Assembly: GCA_002451015.1 (NCBI GenBank)
Contig: DKBB01000298.1
Span: 1-8,499 of the forward strand
DNA length: 8,499 nt
Origin: Acidobacteria bacterium UBA6911
Lineage (GTDB): Bacteria; Acidobacteriota; UBA6911
Direction of reading: 5' to 3'
This document shows, in pieces, positions 6,566 to 8,499 of the stretch (positions within the stretch are counted from its first letter, which is position 1; every line of letters begins with the position of its first letter). A program made the position numbers and the translations under genes. The notes under the pieces are model-generated. The model had not been told where the DNA came from, did not search any database, and saw nothing but the letters and a program-made list of their open reading frames with translations.

Positions 6566-6895
6566 CTATTTGTTATGCATTTTCCGGTCTGCAGCGTCTT
6601 TTTTTTCTTCTTCCTTGTGTGCAAAGGTGGCGTCGTAGATGGAATCCTCCACTTCCAGTCCGGCCCGGTATTCTTTTCCGTATGGCTGGCAATATAAAAG
6701 CTGCCCCTGGACATGAAACGTACCCCACTCCACCTTGACAATTATGCCCGTGGGAATTTCGCCCGGCACGATCAGGCTGAGACCGTGCGCCGACAGGTTT
6801 TGAAGCCTCCCTTTCATGGATATATCGGGATCGTCAACGCTCGTGATCGTTGCAATCATATCGGTACTGAATCGTAAACGGTTTCGCCTGTTCAT
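6566..6895 (-). CDS. Small PilZ-domain protein, probable cyclic-di-GMP receptor
   Basis: This 109-residue protein is nearly all PilZ domain. It carries both halves of the cyclic-di-GMP signature: an N-terminal arginine cluster RRNRLR at residues 3-8 (Arg4-xxx-Arg8 fits RxxxR) and NLSAHG at 33-38 (fits [D/N]xSxxG). Beta-strand-like stretches follow: GLSLIV, IIVKVEW, VQGQLLYCQ and YRAGLEVED. The last 20 or so residues (KEEEKKDAADRKMHNK) are charged and probably disordered or helical. Because both motifs are intact, ligand binding is likely; the output and partner are unknown. No transmembrane segment or second domain is seen. It is separated from its neighbours by 390 and 630 bases, so it is probably transcribed alone from the candidate promoter at 6984-7012. 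It starts with ATG 6893-6895, preceded by a weak GGAAG. I see no direct link to the pentose operon. Confidence 0.85.
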   Translation of the reverse strand: MNRRNRLRFSTDMIATITSVDDPDISMKGRLQNLSAHGLSLIVPGEIPTGIIVKVEWGTFHVQGQLLYCQPYGKEYRAGLEVEDSIYDATFAHKEEEKKDAADRKMHNK

Positions 6896-6983
6896 GTAGC
6901 TTCCAATCGACTGAAAAAGCCGGGAACCTTAATTGAATTTTATTTTTAAGGATCCGCAACCTATATTCCGGACTCCCGGATTG

Positions 6984-7012
6984 ATTATACATTTCACAGC
7001 AGAAAACTTCAG
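6984..7012 (-). promoter_or_regulatory. Candidate sigma-70-type promoter for the PilZ gene
   Basis: On the minus strand a consensus TATAAT lies at 6989-6984. Seventeen bases upstream is CTGAAG (7012-7007), a poor -35 that keeps only the TGA core. Transcription would begin near 6977 and leave a leader of about 80 bases before the PilZ ATG. Only the -10 matches well, so this is tentative. Confidence 0.35.
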
Positions 7013-7029
7013 GTTGATTGATTCCATTC

Positions 7030-7068
7030 GGATTCCGAAGAGCGCCCGCAGGCGTTCCGCCGGAATCC
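7030..7068. repeat. Two-tier imperfect hairpin or palindrome
   Basis: The outer stem GGATTCCG (7030-7037) pairs perfectly with CGGAATCC (7061-7068). Inside it, AGCGCC (7041-7046) pairs with GGCGTT (7051-7056), with one G-T wobble and a four-base CGCA loop. The internal loop is AAG against CCGC. The shape recalls a REP-type palindromic element or a structured RNA, but I cannot tell whether other copies exist. Confidence 0.6.
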
Positions 7069-7078
7069 CACAGTCGTC

Positions 7079-7101
7079 TGCCACGTATGGAAAATACGGC
7101 A
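7079..7101. repeat. Short hairpin, second of three in a row
   Basis: TGCC (7079-7082) pairs with GGCA (7098-7101), and GTAT (7085-7088) with ATAC (7094-7097), around a GGAAA loop with a two-base bulge. It sits 10 bases from the preceding hairpin and 2 bases from the next. Confidence 0.4.
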
Positions 7102-7103
7102 AC

Positions 7104-7131
7104 GGGCTCCCCCACACCGCGGGGAGTTCCC
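7104..7131. repeat. GC-rich hairpin, third of three in a row
   Basis: CTCCCC (7107-7112) pairs with GGGGAG (7121-7126). GGG (7104-7106) and CCC (7129-7131) extend the stem across a TT bulge. It lies about 150 bases beyond the flavoprotein stop on the minus strand. No T-run follows directly, so it is not a standard terminator. Confidence 0.4.
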
Positions 7132-7283
7132 TTTATTCGCAAGTGCCCCGTTTCCGGCTCGACATTCCCCGAACATTGGTTCCAAGGGGTAAAACCCGGA
7201 ACCGGAACCTTTGCGCCTGCCTGCCCTCGGCACCGGCCGGTCACTCAGGGTCAGCTGCCCAAAGGCCGGGGACCCGAATGGAA

Positions 7284-7688
7284 TTAAAGCAGCGGCAGCT
7301 CCTTCGGAGCCTCGGTGAAGGAATAGAGGGTTGCCTTGGCCTCGGTGAAATAAAACGTGACGTAGTTTTCGTCGTCCGCACCCTTGGGGTAAATCTGCAG
7401 CAGCATAGGAGCTTCTTCAAACGCCTGGACTTTCGTATCGCGCGAATCGTCAAATTCGATATGCCCAGATACCCTCAGCCAGGTATTGTCCGCACCCATA
7501 GCCGAAATTTCTATATCGGGATGCTTCTTCATCTGTTTATACACATTTTTCGCTTTACCCGTGCACATGTACAGCCTGTCGTTCCTTTGCATCACAAAAC
7601 CGAAAGGTCGTACCCTGGCCTGTGTTCCATCGACGGTTGCCAGGTGAAATACTCTGTTGGCCTTTAAAAATTCTAATGCGGAATTCAT
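7284..7688 (-). CDS. Pyridoxamine 5'-phosphate oxidase-like split-barrel flavoprotein
   Basis: This 134-residue protein is the size of the small single-domain members of the PPOX/FMN-binding split-barrel superfamily. Its opening MNSALEFLKANRVFHLATVD and the strands QARVRPFGFVMQRNDRLYMCTG are typical: a helix, a first strand ending in ATVDG, then the RPFGF strand and the LYMCTG strand. KNVYKQMKKHPDIEISA follows, as in the FMN-phosphate-contacting turn and helix region of relatives. WLRVSGHIEF then starts the second half of the barrel. Such proteins bind FMN or F420 and act as oxidoreductases or detoxify small molecules; the substrate cannot be read from the sequence. It lacks the length and C-terminal region of true PdxH, so vitamin B6 synthesis is unlikely. 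The start is well supported by AGGAG at 7699-7695, 6 bases before the ATG. It is probably monocistronic. Confidence 0.85.
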   Translation of the reverse strand: MNSALEFLKANRVFHLATVDGTQARVRPFGFVMQRNDRLYMCTGKAKNVYKQMKKHPDIEISAMGADNTWLRVSGHIEFDDSRDTKVQAFEEAPMLLQIYPKGADDENYVTFYFTEAKATLYSFTEAPKELPLL

Positions 7689-7720
7689 ATGTGTCTCCTG
7701 AATGATAATTTAGTGAAATA

Positions 7721-7755
7721 AGCAGCAAGAAGCCAGGAGTCAGAAGCCGGAAGAG
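7721..7755. repeat. Degenerate tandem heptanucleotide repeat
   Basis: Three adjoining units AGAAGCC (7728-7734), AGGAGTC (7735-7741) and AGAAGCC (7742-7748) share a 7-base period. Weaker units flank them: AGCAGCA (7721-7727) and GGAAGAG (7749-7755). The array lies between the DUF8021-type gene and the flavoprotein gene, in the expected promoter region of the latter. Repeats of this GAAGYC-type composition occur between genes in several bacterial genomes; that statement is from memory. Confidence 0.65.
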
Positions 7756-7787
7756 AAATTATGTCAATCCGACTGCCGGATTCCTCT

Positions 7788-7810
7788 ATCCCGCATAATT
7801 GCGGCGGGAT
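7788..7810. repeat. Perfect 7-bp inverted repeat downstream of the DUF8021-type gene
   Basis: ATCCCGC (7788-7794) pairs with GCGGGAT (7804-7810) around a 9-base loop. An alternative stem uses CCGC (7791-7794) with GCGG (7801-7804). It starts 56 bases after the stop of the upstream gene on the minus strand. No T-run follows on that strand, so I call it an inverted repeat and possible transcript-end hairpin, not an intrinsic terminator. Confidence 0.45.
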
Positions 7811-7865
7811 ATTCATGATACAGCCCGACGGTTGAACGTCATTCTACTGAAATCCACCAGCCACC

Positions 7866-8499
7866 TTAGCGGCCGGAGCCTTTGGTCCATCCATTCCCCA
7901 GTCCGTAGGGCAGGGTAACGAATGGAAATGCTTCCACATGATGAATCAGACCGTCACGGATCCCGAAGGTTTCCATGGTAACCAGATTCTGCAGCATTCC
8001 GGGCGGCGCGTCGGGGGCGCCTCCCCGCACTATTCCATCATGCACGAACAGCGGAAACGTGCCGACCAGGCCCTTCTGCTCGTCAATGATCAACGCCCGC
8101 CGCGGCCGGATATGTTTCATATAAGCGAATATTTTCGTGTCGATCTGCTCCGAACAGGTCAGCATACTGAAACGGAGCATTTCCCGCCCCTGCTCCGTGT
8201 CCGCCGTGGGCACGAAGGGCGCCGGCATCATGCGGCCGCCGGGTGGAGGGTTATTCACAGTCTGGTAGCCGTTTTCATGCCGGACGCAATGGTCGGAAAA
8301 AGCCCCTATCTTTCCGCTATCCCCCTCCAGGGCGTCAAAATAAGTATTGGCGACCCGGAAAAGAAGATCCCTAGACGCCCTCTTTCCCGGGGGAACATCT
8401 TCCGTCACTACAGGCACCGGTGTGGTCAGAAGGGGGATCGCCGCAACATCGATGTTTCGGTCGTACAGGTGCTCGATTTCCTGGATTTTCCCCCGGTCG
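7866..8499 (-). CDS. NTF2-like / DUF8021-type protein (5'-truncated by window edge)
   Basis: The frame is open to the right edge, so the start is outside the window. The visible C-terminal part is about 210 residues, opening with DRGKIQEIEHLYDRN, and the GTG at 8417 is not a real start. Recognisable segments are VANTYFDALEGDSGKIGAFS followed by HCVRHENGYQTVNNP, then CSEQIDTKIFAYMKHIRPRR, then LIIDEQKGLVGTFPLFVHDG, and a closing GLIHHVEAFPFVTLPYGLGNGW. From memory these match a family of secreted or cytoplasmic NTF2-like proteins annotated DUF8021, which have tandem cone-shaped domains. The GKIQEIE segment would then be the end of the first domain. No enzymatic role is established to my knowledge, although the fold is common in isomerases, dehydratases and binding proteins. 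Family assignment is moderate and function unknown. It is separated from the flavoprotein gene by 177 bases. Confidence 0.7.
   Translation of the reverse strand, partial: DRGKIQEIEHLYDRNIDVAAIPLLTTPVPVVTEDVPPGKRASRDLLFRVANTYFDALEGDSGKIGAFSDHCVRHENGYQTVNNPPPGGRMMPAPFVPTADTEQGREMLRFSMLTCSEQIDTKIFAYMKHIRPRRALIIDEQKGLVGTFPLFVHDGIVRGGAPDAPPGMLQNLVTMETFGIRDGLIHHVEAFPFVTLPYGLGNGWTKGSGR

Larger units (their letters stand above)
6896..7283. other. Gene-free region between the flavoprotein and PilZ genes, with a chain of hairpins
   Basis: This stretch of 388 bases holds no gene I can support. A 136-codon minus-strand frame (7244 to 6834) opens at a GTG with no ribosome site and overlaps the PilZ start by about 60 bases, so I do not count it. 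The half nearest PilZ is AT-rich (TTAAAAATAAAATTC on the minus strand) and holds a TATAAT box. The half nearest the flavoprotein gene is GC-rich and palindromic, with hairpins at 7030-7068, 7079-7101 and 7104-7131, a perfect 10-base palindrome ACCGGCCGGT at 7232-7241, and GGGTC/GACCC at 7248-7275 just after the flavoprotein stop. Confidence 0.6.

Noticed and set aside
6834..7244. A 136-codon minus-strand frame between the flavoprotein and PilZ genes
   Set aside because: GTG start without a ribosome site, overlap of about 60 bases with the PilZ gene in another frame, no recognisable domain, and it runs through several hairpins.
6933..7667. A 244-codon plus-strand frame
   Set aside because: Its second half is antisense to the flavoprotein gene and its first half is palindromic spacer. 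No ribosome site or known domain.
7739..7767. Promoter with TTGACA at 7767-7762 for the flavoprotein gene
   Set aside because: At the 17-base spacing the -10 would be TCTGAC, which is a poor match, and no better hexamer appears at 16 or 18 bases. I kept it only as a remark in the repeat finding.
1..8499. Defence system, phage, insertion sequence, CRISPR array or secondary-metabolite cluster
   Set aside because: No transposase, integrase, nuclease, helicase, repeat-spacer array or biosynthetic domain appears on either strand. The recognisable content is sugar metabolism and small housekeeping-type genes.

Overview
The window comes from a moderately GC-rich bacterium. Every gene I can support lies on the minus strand, so transcription runs from the right edge to the left edge. 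Most genes are preceded by an AGGAG-type ribosome binding site. A mutarotase with a lipoprotein-like leader and a sodium/sugar symporter suggest a Gram-negative heterotroph that takes up plant-type pentoses. I cannot name the lineage from this sequence. The strong Shine-Dalgarno sites argue mildly against typical Bacteroidota, although the lipoprotein mutarotase plus symporter pairing is common there.

Left two thirds (1-5931): a compact pentose operon read right to left. The order is a secreted aldose 1-epimerase (galM type), an SGLT1-like sodium/solute symporter, L-ribulokinase (araB), L-ribulose-5-phosphate 4-epimerase (araD), and the N-terminal part of a sugar isomerase cut by the left edge. 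The gaps are only 16, 23, 17 and 17 bases, so these five genes are almost certainly co-transcribed. Together they would equilibrate the anomers of L-arabinose outside the inner membrane, import the sugar with sodium, isomerise it to L-ribulose, phosphorylate it and convert it to D-xylulose-5-phosphate. The isomerase belongs to the L-fucose isomerase-related family (COG2407 type), not the classical AraA family. This is the most notable metabolic point in the window.

Middle (5932-7283): a roughly 630-base gene-free block rich in inverted repeats, then a small PilZ-domain protein (probable cyclic-di-GMP receptor) with a candidate promoter, then a roughly 390-base gene-free block with a chain of hairpins.

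Right (7284-8499): a small pyridoxamine-5'-phosphate-oxidase-like split-barrel flavoprotein. Upstream of it is a 177-base spacer with a degenerate heptanucleotide repeat and a perfect inverted repeat. Last comes the C-terminal part of an NTF2-like (DUF8021-type) protein cut by the right edge.

I see no tRNA, rRNA, CRISPR array, insertion sequence, transposase or transcription regulator. I did not find a clearly new biological system. The parts worth a second look are the isomerase substitution and the structured non-coding blocks on either side of the PilZ gene.
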